A stretch of 64,000 nt of DNA from Leptonema sp964619535 (GTDB taxonomy: Bacteria; Spirochaetota; Leptospiria; Leptospirales; Leptonemataceae). The notes under the pieces are model-generated. The model was given only the letters and a program-made list of their open reading frames with translations, ran no database searches and was not told where the DNA came from. Positions 1 to 8,065 of this stretch are shown here, in pieces. Each line of letters begins with the position of its first letter. Positions within the stretch are counted from its first letter, which is position 1. Location of the stretch: NCBI GenBank assembly GCA_964619535.1, contig CAZUEX010000012.1:50145-114144 (forward strand), in the 5' to 3' direction. The translations under genes were made by a program, and so were the position numbers.

Positions 1-645
1 TTGAATAGCGTCTTTCAGGTTTTCACGTATAGCTTTATGGTCTGGTTGTTTATCCGCACCCTTCCCCCTCTGTTTGGGCTGGACCTTACCACCGTTGAAG
101 GTGCCGGAGGCCGAACCCTCGACGACATCGGCATCGCTGAAATTTTCCAGTCCGTGGCCATCTACCTGGGCATTCCTTTTGCGGCAGGCATCCTGGGTCG
201 CGCAGTCCTGATACGAAAGAAAGGAAGAGACTGGTATGAGCGTCGCTACATCCCACGCGTCGCCCCCATCACACTGGTGTCGCTGCTCTTTACCATTTTC
301 GTGATGTTCTCTTACAAAGGGGATAGCATCCTCGAAATCCCCGGTGATGTGCTTCTTATTGCCGTTCCGTTAACAGCCTACTTCCTGTTGATGTTTCTAA
401 TTACATTTGCCATCAGCCGTTGGCTCGGGGCCGATTACCCCCGGTGCGCCACCCTGTCCTTTACGGGGGCAGGCAACAACTTCGAACTGGCCATTGCCGT
501 CGCCATTGCCGTCTTCGGAATCCATTCGCCCGTCGCCTTCGCCACCGTGGTCGGTCCGTTGATCGAGGTACCCGTCCTGATTCTGCTCGTAAACGTGGCC
601 CGCTATTTTCAACGACGCTACTTTGAGGGGGAACAACCACAGTGA
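1..645 (+). CDS. acr3: Acr3-type arsenite efflux permease, C-terminal part
   Basis: Exports arsenite across the inner membrane (bile/arsenite/riboflavin transporter superfamily). The frame is open at the window edge, so only the last 214 residues are visible; Acr3 proteins are usually about 350 residues long. Several hydrophobic helices are present. The C-terminal block with NNFELAIAVAIAVFG followed by GPLIEVPVLI is the family's conserved carrier region. The TTG at base 1 is an accident of the cut, not a start. The gene is followed by an arsR repressor on the same strand, the usual neighbour. Family identity is confident. Substrate is by family inference, supported by arsenic genes at 11-14.6 kb. 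Confidence 0.9.
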   Translation: MNSVFQVFTYSFMVWLFIRTLPPLFGLDLTTVEGAGGRTLDDIGIAEIFQSVAIYLGIPFAAGILGRAVLIRKKGRDWYERRYIPRVAPITLVSLLFTIFVMFSYKGDSILEIPGDVLLIAVPLTAYFLLMFLITFAISRWLGADYPRCATLSFTGAGNNFELAIAVAIAVFGIHSPVAFATVVGPLIEVPVLILLVNVARYFQRRYFEGEQPQ

Positions 646-712
646 ATGGCATTCGTACCGACGGGATCGGTGTTTTGCTTGTGCGAGAATCAAACCGGTG
701 TTGTTCTGTCCT

Positions 713-1129
713 ATGGCACTGACTCTGAAACTGAGCACACGGCTTTTCAAGCTCTTCACCGATCCCGCACGCCTGCGTATTGTTCGTCTGCTCCATGACC
801 GGCCTGTCGGACTGTGCGGTTGTGAGCTTTCTTCAGCGCTGAAAATTCCGCAGTACACAATCTCGCGTCATCTACAGGCCCTCAAAAGTGCCGGTCTTCT
901 TTCATCCAGAAGGATCGGCACCTGGGTCTATTATTCTCTGAAGGAAGGCCAGCTGCCCGACTCACTGATTCACCTCCTTTTTGAAGATGTGGACGACAGC
1001 ATCCTGGAAAAAGACAGACAGCGCCTTGAAGAACGGCTGCTACTTCGCGAAGAAGGGAAATGTACTGTTGGCTTTGTCAGCGAAAAAGAACTGAAACGCC
1101 GGATCCGCAGCAAGAAGACATGCTGCTGA
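713..1129 (+). CDS. arsR: ArsR-family metalloregulator
   Basis: Winged-helix repressor expected to leave DNA when it binds arsenite. Residues around LCGCELSSAL carry the cysteine pair typical of the ArsR sensor helix, followed by the recognition-helix pattern TISRHLQALK and the wing RIGTWVYYS. The C-terminus is charged and ends in KTCC, a possible extra thiol ligand. The start is placed at the ATG at 713, because the 30 upstream codons of the open frame do not resemble the family. No strong Shine-Dalgarno is seen, so the start is uncertain. It lies just after acr3 and probably belongs to the same transcript. Confidence 0.88.
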   Translation: MALTLKLSTRLFKLFTDPARLRIVRLLHDRPVGLCGCELSSALKIPQYTISRHLQALKSAGLLSSRRIGTWVYYSLKEGQLPDSLIHLLFEDVDDSILEKDRQRLEERLLLREEGKCTVGFVSEKELKRRIRSKKTCC

Positions 1130-1137
1130 CTGCCGGC

Positions 1138-2298
1138 TCACCCACCGGATTCAGACTGGCCTGTTTTTCGGTCCAGCCAGAAGTGTAGAAGAACGCCCAC
1201 AATCATCGCAGAAAGAAAGCCACCGGGAAGACTCACAGCCATAAGCCCCGTTAACAGTGCAACGTAGAGAGAATGATCCTCTCTTTGATCGCGCAGAAAC
1301 ATCATCAACGTCATAGCCTCGAAAAGAAGGATTACGCCAAGCAGAGGCATGGGAAACAGCTTCAGGACCTCTTCAAAGACGGGAGCGAAGAACAGGCCAA
1401 GCAAAAGAAAGAAGGATCCATAGACGAGAACCGATGTTCCACTACGAGCCCCCAGGGCATAATGTCCGGCCAGACCACCGCAACCATGGCACACCGGCAT
1501 CCCTCCAAAAAACGGTGCGATCAGATTCATTACTGAATAGGTAAAACCTATCTTCTTAACGGTAACGCTTTTCTCAGGAAAGAGATCCCGCACCGTTTGC
1601 TGGGTTGCGATCAGCGAGTTCGATATCGAAAGGGGAATCTGTGGCAGAGCAAGAAGCCACAGCCCTGTGATGATGCTGTCAGAATCGGGCACGCCAAAAG
1701 CTGGTAGATGAAACTCCATCCCCTGATATATTGTTCCTGCATCGACGGAATAAACCAGCGCATAGAGAACGCCTGCGCCAACAGGAAGGAGCGCTGCCGG
1801 CATCCATTCCCGCCACGTCGAACGCCTCATAAAGATCATCCAGAGAAAGACGATCGCCGCAAGCACCCAGCCAATCATGCCATCTGAAGGCACATACTTT
1901 TTCAATGCCACTGTGGCAAGAGAAAGCCCGAGGCCAAACTGTAATCCCCTTACCACGGCAAGAGGAATATGAGTCGACAGTAAGGTTAACAGGCCCGACG
2001 TCGCCAGCAACAGCATAATCACACCGACGGCCAGGCCGCCACCCATCAAAACGTCGGCCGGAACCTTCTGCGAAATCACAAGAACTGCCATTACCTTAAG
2101 GGGCTGAACGGGCATGGGAAGACCGTAGATCATTCCGGATGCGATCTGAAAGATTCCAAAAAAAATCAGCGCCGAGGCTGCATCCATCCCCGACGCCAGG
2201 ATCACTCCTATAAGGAGAGGCAGGTCTGTTCCAATATCACCGAAAGCACCGCCCAGCTCATGACGGTTCCAGAGAAACCTTGCCGGTTTCTTTTGCAT
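1138..2298 (-). CDS. MOT1-type molybdate (sulfate-like) transporter
   Basis: Multi-spanning membrane protein of 386 residues that resembles the MOT1/putative sulfate transporter family, proposed to import molybdate. The N-terminal GGAFGDIGTDLPLLIG and the motif MPVQPLKVMAVL (around residues 70-81) are the two conserved helical signatures. A good Shine-Dalgarno (AGGAG) lies 7 bases before the ATG. It sits directly downstream of the molybdopterin oxidoreductase operon but beyond an intrinsic terminator, so it is probably expressed from its own promoter or by read-through. The context suggests it supplies molybdenum for that enzyme. Substrate is inferred, not visible. Confidence 0.82.
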   Translation of the reverse strand: MQKKPARFLWNRHELGGAFGDIGTDLPLLIGVILASGMDAASALIFFGIFQIASGMIYGLPMPVQPLKVMAVLVISQKVPADVLMGGGLAVGVIMLLLATSGLLTLLSTHIPLAVVRGLQFGLGLSLATVALKKYVPSDGMIGWVLAAIVFLWMIFMRRSTWREWMPAALLPVGAGVLYALVYSVDAGTIYQGMEFHLPAFGVPDSDSIITGLWLLALPQIPLSISNSLIATQQTVRDLFPEKSVTVKKIGFTYSVMNLIAPFFGGMPVCHGCGGLAGHYALGARSGTSVLVYGSFFLLLGLFFAPVFEEVLKLFPMPLLGVILLFEAMTLMMFLRDQREDHSLYVALLTGLMAVSLPGGFLSAMIVGVLLHFWLDRKTGQSESGG

Positions 2299-2346
2299 AT
2301 TTCACTCCTGAAATGTATGTATGCTGCGCTGCTGGCCCTGTTATAG

Positions 2347-2370
2347 AAAAAAGGGGGCGCAGGGCCCCCG
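2347..2370 (-). terminator. Intrinsic terminator after the molybdopterin oxidoreductase operon
   Basis: Read on the minus strand, a GGGGGC/GCCCCC stem with a five-base loop is followed at once by six T residues. It lies 15 bases beyond the stop of the catalytic subunit gene. Confidence 0.75.
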
Positions 2371-2384
2371 CACACAAAACTTGA

Positions 2385-5300
2385 TCAAACCTTCACAAGC
2401 CTGACTTTCGTATCATAGAAGGAAACACTGCCTCCTACAGGATCGACCATGCAGCTTGTATTCCGTAAAGAGGGGTCGGTCCACATGGCCGCATTCGCGT
2501 GCACGCCTGCTTCACGACGCCTGTCTCCTTTGATTCTCTGGTTGTCGACATAGACATCGGTAGAACCCGTTGCCCAGTGACCAAAGCCCAGCTCAAAACT
2601 CGTCACCCCGGGACGAATCGTTTCGGTGACCTTCACCTTACCGATCATGGGCTTCTTGCGGCCTCCTTTCAGATCCCACTCGCCGTCCTTATTTGTGGCA
2701 CTGACGACTTTTACCAGGTCGCCGGTCTTCAGTTTCAGACGTTTTGCATCAACCGGATTCAACAGAAAACCGTTTTCCTGCATAAGAGGTCGCAGCCAGT
2801 AGTTACCGATCGTTCGGGATTTGGTCATCGAGATGGTACGGTGCGTAATCATGTGCAGGTCGTAGCCATCCGACAATTCATCGAGACTCTCCTGCAGATA
2901 GTTACGCTGCGGAATGTACGTGGCAATACCTGAATAATGTTCGCCGGTGGCCGAATACTTCTTCGAGTATGTTTTCTCCTGATACAGATTCAGAAGACCG
3001 GCAAAGCGATTCTTCAGCATATCACCATCAAACGACTCTTCATACTTCTGGAATCGTCCACCCCGGTTCAGCAGATAGACAACCTTCTTCCAGTGTCTGC
3101 CCACAATGGATTTCCACTTCTCCGTATCGTAGACAGACTTCGGCAGATGTCTCCTGGAACGAATAAAGATCTCTTCTTCGCGAGCATCGGCATCGGGAAC
3201 AGAATCTGCAGGTTTGGCTCCTGTTGCCATATTGGCGACCGCACGCAGATAATAGTCCTCGGGCCGTTTCAGATGCAGGCCTTTTCCAAAGGCATCATTT
3301 CCGAAGGCCTTCATTTTCATCCGCTCGGCAACTCCGAGAAATATCGCCTCAAGCGAAAGAGGCATCTCTTCGCCATACACCTTTACGGTTTCAGGCACAG
3401 GCGGAATGACCGGTTGACGAATCGGCTGCACCTTTTGCGGAATATTCGGATGGCTTCCGTGAAACTCCCAGCGCTCGAAGTAGGATCCGTCGGGAAAGAT
3501 GTAATCCGCATACATCGACGTACTGCCGATCAGAATATCGGATGCGATATGCAGCGGTATCTTCTTCGTATCGGCAAGATGTTCGATAACCGAATGCGCG
3601 GCAGGAAGGGAATACGCTCCACCATGCATATAGGTCATCAGTATTTTCACAGGATACGGATAAGCTTCTCCTGCACTGGCAATCACTTCCTGATAGACAT
3701 CACTTGAAAGAGGATACCAGTTGCGACGTGCCGGATAACCCTCAAACAGCGTGGTCTTCTCGTATTCTACTCCATGACGGATGATGCTGATGCCGAAGGC
3801 CGAAATCTTACCGGGAGTCACGGTAAGATCAAACGGTCCGGACGGCCTCTTCTTCCCGGTCCTTTTGTCTTTGACGGGCTTACCCGAATATGAGTAGGTC
3901 GATGCAGCAACGAGACCACCTTTATGGTCAAAGTTGCCGAGAAGCATATTCAGCGAAAACCAGGAAAGCACGTTGTAGAAGCCGTTCGTATGCTGGGCCG
4001 GCCCACGGTGCAGGTCAACAACGGAATGGGGTGCATTCGCGGCAAGATTGTCGGCAACACGGGCCACATCACGAGGACGGCAGCCTGCAATTTCGCACCA
4101 TTCCTCAAAGCCCTTCTTCTCACTTTCTTCTTTCAAGAGCTGCAGAGAAGATTTTACACGCACACCGCCGACGGTGGCGTCCACCAGCAGGTCACCCTCC
4201 ACCGCATGCGTCTCAGAATTTGGATCAAAGGCAACAGGTCTTCCCTGATGCATCACCACCATTTCTGCGGCGCTGCCAATGCCGGCTTCAGAGGCACGCA
4301 GGAACTTGCCGGGCTTTCCGTCCTTGATTTCGACAAGCCACGTTGCGTTCGTCCACGATGTTTCTCCGTTTTGCAGAGCAGCCGCTTTGTTCGCCGATTT
4401 CAAAAAGGAACGACGATAGCTCTCTTTTTCGAACAGTCGGCGAATCATCGCCATGGCCAGGGCCGAATCTTCTCCCGGTTTAACCGGCAGGTAGACCTCA
4501 GCCTTGCTGGCCAGCTTCGAAAAGCGAGGGTCGGCAACGGCGATGCGGCAGTTTCCGCTCATCAGGTTTTCTGTGAGACGAACCGCACGGTTTGTGGGTC
4601 CATAGTTGGCCTCGAAAAGGTTTGCACCAACGTAGAGGATGTATTTCGCGTGAGCATCGTCTCCCTGAAAATACATCTTCTTACCGCCGCCAAAGGAGGC
4701 TCGACCGTCCTGGACCTGAAACTTTTCACCAATGGCTTTGCAGGTAAAGTACAGGGAGCCCTGGCAGACGGTTGTATGTCCATGCTTGTTTGTCGAGCCG
4801 GTGGCTGCCATGAAGCGACTTACCCAGTCGCTGCGTCCTTTCTTCATGCGACCGTAGGTAAAAACAAACTGGTTATTCTTCGGACCGAGGTCGGGATGAT
4901 CGGGGTCGATCAGCACATGAAGGTGATCCTTATGCTTCCGCTTGAAGGCTTCAACGAGCCGCTTCTTCTGCCTCTCATCTTTTGCCTTCCAGATCCTCTT
5001 TACATCTTCGGCCATCCGTTTTGCCACGTCGGGATCCTGCAGCGCAAGGACAGACCGGAAGCCCTCAACCTCGCGGTTTTCTTCTCCCGGCACATGGGCG
5101 AAGAGCTTTCCGCCCTCGACGATCTCTTTGATGGCCTGCTCAAAGGGAATCGATATCCAGCGATTCTCTCCTCGCTTACCGGCTCTTTTCAGGACCTTTC
5201 GTATACGATACGGATCGTAGGCATTCTGAAGACCGGCCTGCCCTTTCGGACACAGTGCTGCATCGATACGCGCTGCCTGTTCAACGGGCGTATCCATGGG

Positions 5301-5594
5301 AAGCTGCGGAACCATCGTCCATGGGTTATACGGATTCCCATCAATCTTTACAAGAACGCCATCCTGAATCTTTGCTTTAATGCCACATCCTGTATTGCAG
5401 TTCAGACAGGCCGAATACAGGATATTCTCAGGGTCGTTCAGAGGATATGCAGCATCCTCACGACCATTATTCATCACCGTCGTAGGCGATGCCGCTTCAA
5501 TCTTATCGTTGAAAAACGCTGAGAGTGCGCTGCCAAGCAGTGCTCCCTGTGATAGAAACTGCTTTCTTGATAATTTCGATTCCTTTTTTTCCAT
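2385..5594 (-). CDS. Molybdopterin oxidoreductase catalytic subunit, TtrA-like
   Basis: Large DMSO-reductase-superfamily enzyme (1069 residues). Tetrathionate reductase TtrA is about 1020 residues; ArrA is about 850. An N-terminal Tat-like signal SRKQFLS (residues 9-15, RK instead of RR) precedes a hydrophobic stretch. Cys63, Cys66, Cys70 and Cys115 form the [4Fe-4S] site. Cys277 in HTTVCQGS is the likely molybdenum ligand. The C-terminus ends in the GGSVSFYDT block seen in the TtrA clade. A strong GGAGG site supports the start, although it lies 92 bases inside the preceding gene. The order B-C-A matches ttrBCA, but no ttrRS is adjacent and arsenic genes flank the locus. The substrate may therefore be tetrathionate or an arsenic oxyanion. 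Confidence 0.85.
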   Translation of the reverse strand: MEKKESKLSRKQFLSQGALLGSALSAFFNDKIEAASPTTVMNNGREDAAYPLNDPENILYSACLNCNTGCGIKAKIQDGVLVKIDGNPYNPWTMVPQLPMDTPVEQAARIDAALCPKGQAGLQNAYDPYRIRKVLKRAGKRGENRWISIPFEQAIKEIVEGGKLFAHVPGEENREVEGFRSVLALQDPDVAKRMAEDVKRIWKAKDERQKKRLVEAFKRKHKDHLHVLIDPDHPDLGPKNNQFVFTYGRMKKGRSDWVSRFMAATGSTNKHGHTTVCQGSLYFTCKAIGEKFQVQDGRASFGGGKKMYFQGDDAHAKYILYVGANLFEANYGPTNRAVRLTENLMSGNCRIAVADPRFSKLASKAEVYLPVKPGEDSALAMAMIRRLFEKESYRRSFLKSANKAAALQNGETSWTNATWLVEIKDGKPGKFLRASEAGIGSAAEMVVMHQGRPVAFDPNSETHAVEGDLLVDATVGGVRVKSSLQLLKEESEKKGFEEWCEIAGCRPRDVARVADNLAANAPHSVVDLHRGPAQHTNGFYNVLSWFSLNMLLGNFDHKGGLVAASTYSYSGKPVKDKRTGKKRPSGPFDLTVTPGKISAFGISIIRHGVEYEKTTLFEGYPARRNWYPLSSDVYQEVIASAGEAYPYPVKILMTYMHGGAYSLPAAHSVIEHLADTKKIPLHIASDILIGSTSMYADYIFPDGSYFERWEFHGSHPNIPQKVQPIRQPVIPPVPETVKVYGEEMPLSLEAIFLGVAERMKMKAFGNDAFGKGLHLKRPEDYYLRAVANMATGAKPADSVPDADAREEEIFIRSRRHLPKSVYDTEKWKSIVGRHWKKVVYLLNRGGRFQKYEESFDGDMLKNRFAGLLNLYQEKTYSKKYSATGEHYSGIATYIPQRNYLQESLDELSDGYDLHMITHRTISMTKSRTIGNYWLRPLMQENGFLLNPVDAKRLKLKTGDLVKVVSATNKDGEWDLKGGRKKPMIGKVKVTETIRPGVTSFELGFGHWATGSTDVYVDNQRIKGDRRREAGVHANAAMWTDPSLRNTSCMVDPVGGSVSFYDTKVRLVKV

Positions 5595-6768
5595 GATTTT
5601 CCTCCGATTTCAGCTCCGTACGGAACGCTTCGCTAAACTGAACAGCAAGATAGCCCAGTGCTACGCCCAGTGCGGCAATGAAGAATGCCACCATGTATTC
5701 GTTCAGAGATGCCACATAATCAAAACCCAACCTGACATCCTGGTAAGCATTCCGCAGTCCTTCGAGGTTAGGCAATGCCTGTCCGGGAAGGATAATGTTC
5801 AGCCGCGATGACAGAAGAACAATGGCAGCAATCCCTCCACCTGCTCCGAGGTGAGGCAGGCTATGCCTTTTCGAGAGCAGCCACAGGTAAAGAGCCGTGC
5901 CGCCCACATGCACAATCCAGAATACCCACCACGACCGACCGAAAAGAATCACATCAAAGGCCCCGCGATGATGGGAGTGCGTGGACCAGTATGATAGAGA
6001 AATCTCGGCGAACTCGGCCACCAGGTACATGGCCGTTCCGACGATGACAACACGTCGCAAATAACGAAACGCCCGCTCCTCTATATCGGTGGGTTCGTCT
6101 TTCAGGAACGTCAGTACGGCCAGTAAAACGGCAGCACCTGAAATCATCGACGAAAGGAAGAAAACAAAGGGCATAAGAGGGGAATTCCAGAAGGGTTTGG
6201 CCCCGATAACGCCAAAGAATGAGCCGCTCTGACTCGGTATGGCCACGGCCAGGATTCCGCCGAAGAGCAGAAGTGGAACCAGCCATCCTCCCGGATCGCG
6301 CATCTCTTCCTCGGAGGTGCGTCGAAAGCTCAGAACCAGGGCTATAGCGGCCACAATAAAAAAGAGCATATAGCTCCAGGCATTGAACGTCAGCATCGAA
6401 GACAGAGACGGTTGCAAAAACACCTTCCACATGCGAAAGGGATGCCCCAGATCCACCCAGATGGCCAGCAGGCCGCAGACCATGCTGACAATGGACAGCA
6501 GGATAACCTCGGGGAGTCGCCGACGAAATTCGCGCATCCCTCTGAAATAACCCAGAATGCCGGTAGCAAAGATGCCACAACCAATGCCGATACCGTGAAA
6601 GTACAGCGCCACCCAGAGCCCCCACGGTACATAGCTACCATAACCGGTCAGCTTTTCTCCGGTGGCAAACCGCAAAGCCATACCAATCAGACCGATCAGG
6701 GCAAAGGCCAGCCAGACAGGCAACAACACCGAAAAGGTTCGTTGCTTCAATCGTTGAAAATCGTTCAT
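5503..6768 (-). CDS. NrfD/PsrC-family membrane subunit, TtrC-like
   Basis: Integral membrane quinol-interacting subunit (421 residues) that would pass electrons between the quinone pool and the iron-sulfur subunit. About nine or ten hydrophobic helices are visible. The early motifs YVPWGLWVALYFHGIGIG and AIWVDLGHPFRMW are typical of the family. GGGAGGAG ends six bases before the ATG. The last 30 codons overlap the start of the catalytic subunit gene in another frame, which is unusually long for an operon overlap. The tail there (SEENHGKKGIEIIKK onward) is polar and probably not a conserved part of the protein. Confidence 0.88.
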   Translation of the reverse strand: MNDFQRLKQRTFSVLLPVWLAFALIGLIGMALRFATGEKLTGYGSYVPWGLWVALYFHGIGIGCGIFATGILGYFRGMREFRRRLPEVILLSIVSMVCGLLAIWVDLGHPFRMWKVFLQPSLSSMLTFNAWSYMLFFIVAAIALVLSFRRTSEEEMRDPGGWLVPLLLFGGILAVAIPSQSGSFFGVIGAKPFWNSPLMPFVFFLSSMISGAAVLLAVLTFLKDEPTDIEERAFRYLRRVVIVGTAMYLVAEFAEISLSYWSTHSHHRGAFDVILFGRSWWVFWIVHVGGTALYLWLLSKRHSLPHLGAGGGIAAIVLLSSRLNIILPGQALPNLEGLRNAYQDVRLGFDYVASLNEYMVAFFIAALGVALGYLAVQFSEAFRTELKSEENHGKKGIEIIKKAVSITGSTAWQRTLSVFQR

Positions 6769-6778
6769 GACTCCTCCC

Positions 6779-7678
6779 TCATATCAGATAGGTGACCGAT
6801 GGTTTCGTTCCGAATTCTTCAAGAAGCTTCGTCTGGTTCGGCTTACGATTCATCTCAGAAACAAGAGAATCATCGTCCTTGAGATCACCAAAATAGGTAG
6901 CACGGCCGATACAGGTCGTAACGCATTCCGGCAGAAGTCCCTGTTCCAGGCGATGCAAACAGAAGTTGCACTTGCGAGCGTTACCGATGGGCGAGCCATC
7001 TTCGCGATTCCAGGCCTTGCCATATTCAAAATTGGGAAGCCTTTCATATGGCTGACGCTCCGGAGTTCCATCGGTATAGTAGTGACCGAAATCGGCCGTT
7101 CGCGCTCCATAGGGACAGGCAGACACACAGTAGCGACAGCCAATACACTGGTCATAATCAACCACGGTAATCCCGTCCGCGCGTTTCCAGGTGGCTTCAA
7201 CCGGACATACATCAACGCAGGGAGGCTCCTCACATTGCATGCAGGGGCGCGGAGTAAAACGAAGCTGCACATTGGGGAACTTGCCCATTTCTTCGATAAC
7301 AACCGGACGGTAGACCACGCCCGGAGGCAGCTTGTTTTCTGCCACACATGCAATCGTACAGGCATGGCAACCCACACATTTGCGAAGGTCGATTACCATC
7401 CCCCAGCGCCGTTCCTCTACAGACTTTGCCATCGCTCGCTTCAGGTCGGCCTGCATGCGCAGAAGAATATCGGCATCCTCATCGTCGGCCTGAGCAGGCA
7501 GATCGGGCAGATTGCGAACCGTTGCTTCTCCCGAAGGATCGTCCCCTCCTGGAGTCAGACGCGACACCACGGACCCGCCTCCACCGATTACAGCAGCGCC
7601 ACCCGCCAGCCCCAGGGCTTTCAGCGCTTCCTGCCGCGAAATCCTGCCTTCTGTGGCAGACGTTTTTTCTTCGCTCAT
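6779..7678 (-). CDS. Four-cluster ferredoxin subunit, TtrB-like
   Basis: Electron-transfer subunit with sixteen cysteines in four groups: CVGCHACTIAC, CMQCEEPPCVDVC, CIGCRYCVSAC and CNFC with ECVTTC. This is the pattern for four [4Fe-4S] clusters in PsrB/TtrB/DmsB proteins. The N-terminus has a glycine-rich hydrophobic stretch after an SRQEALKALG segment, a possible non-canonical Tat signal. The ATG at 7678 is chosen over the upstream ATG at 7705 because a perfect AAAGGAGG lies just before it. It is the first gene of the operon, with the shared regulatory box and a good promoter upstream. Confidence 0.9.
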   Translation of the reverse strand: MSEEKTSATEGRISRQEALKALGLAGGAAVIGGGGSVVSRLTPGGDDPSGEATVRNLPDLPAQADDEDADILLRMQADLKRAMAKSVEERRWGMVIDLRKCVGCHACTIACVAENKLPPGVVYRPVVIEEMGKFPNVQLRFTPRPCMQCEEPPCVDVCPVEATWKRADGITVVDYDQCIGCRYCVSACPYGARTADFGHYYTDGTPERQPYERLPNFEYGKAWNREDGSPIGNARKCNFCLHRLEQGLLPECVTTCIGRATYFGDLKDDDSLVSEMNRKPNQTKLLEEFGTKPSVTYLI

Positions 7679-7747
7679 AAGACCTCCTTTGCTGCAGTGC
7701 AGCATTTCCAGTCGTCAAACGGAAGACCCGGCAAGGCGGATCTTATT

Positions 7748-7791
7748 TGCAGATTGTAACATACAGCATTCAGTTGGGTCAAACTGAATTT
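7748..7791 (-). promoter_or_regulatory. Promoter and shared box upstream of the TtrBCA-like operon
   Basis: On the minus strand TTGACC (7777-7782) and TACAAT (7753-7758) are 18 bases apart, a good sigma-70 promoter. The stretch 7749-7773 is nearly the same as 11221-11245 upstream of the porin gene. A perfect inverted repeat TTCAGTT/AACTGAA with a six-base gap overlaps the -35 element and could be an operator. Confidence 0.65.
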
Positions 7792-7947
7792 GATTCATTT
7801 TCAAGATTTTTTTCACTATTTAATCTTGAGTCTCAGGACGATTCAATCTCGACCGACTTCCTGTGAAACCGACCGAAGCGGCATATCGTCTTACTGCAGG
7901 GAAGCATTCATTTCTCTTGACGCTGCAGAACAGATGAAATCCTTTAT

Positions 7948-8051
7948 CACAGGCGATGGGGTTCCGCCTTATAACCGCCCTTCTTCTTTGAAGCGTGCTG
8001 ATGACTCCTACCACTCATAAACGTAAAACAAAAGGGTTAACCATAACCCTT
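7948..8051 (+). promoter_or_regulatory. Fluoride riboswitch (crcB motif) with downstream hairpin
   Basis: The aptamer (7948-8013) shows the crcB-motif blocks in order: GGCGATGGGGTTCCGCC, then TTATAACCGCC, a variable stem, and GCTGATGACTCCTACC. These are the conserved parts of the fluoride-sensing RNA. A perfect eight-base-pair hairpin (8032-8039 with 8044-8051, loop ACCA) follows and ends three bases before the GAGGAGG ribosome site of the downstream gene. It is probably the expression platform and would act on translation, since no T-run follows. Confidence 0.88.
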
Positions 8052-8065
8052 CTGAGGAGGTAGGT

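Noticed and set aside
2305..2332. Third copy of the shared regulatory box before the molybdate transporter
   Set aside because: CTCCTGAA matches only because it is the reverse of that gene's ribosome site; the remaining similarity (GTATGCTGC) is too short.
3924..5522. Long plus-strand open frame opposite the molybdopterin oxidoreductase
   Set aside because: It mirrors the codon pattern of the real gene, has no family motif and no ribosome site; it is a shadow frame.
7790..8020. Small plus-strand frame before the fluoride exporter
   Set aside because: It covers the riboswitch aptamer and has no ribosome site, so it is not a gene.
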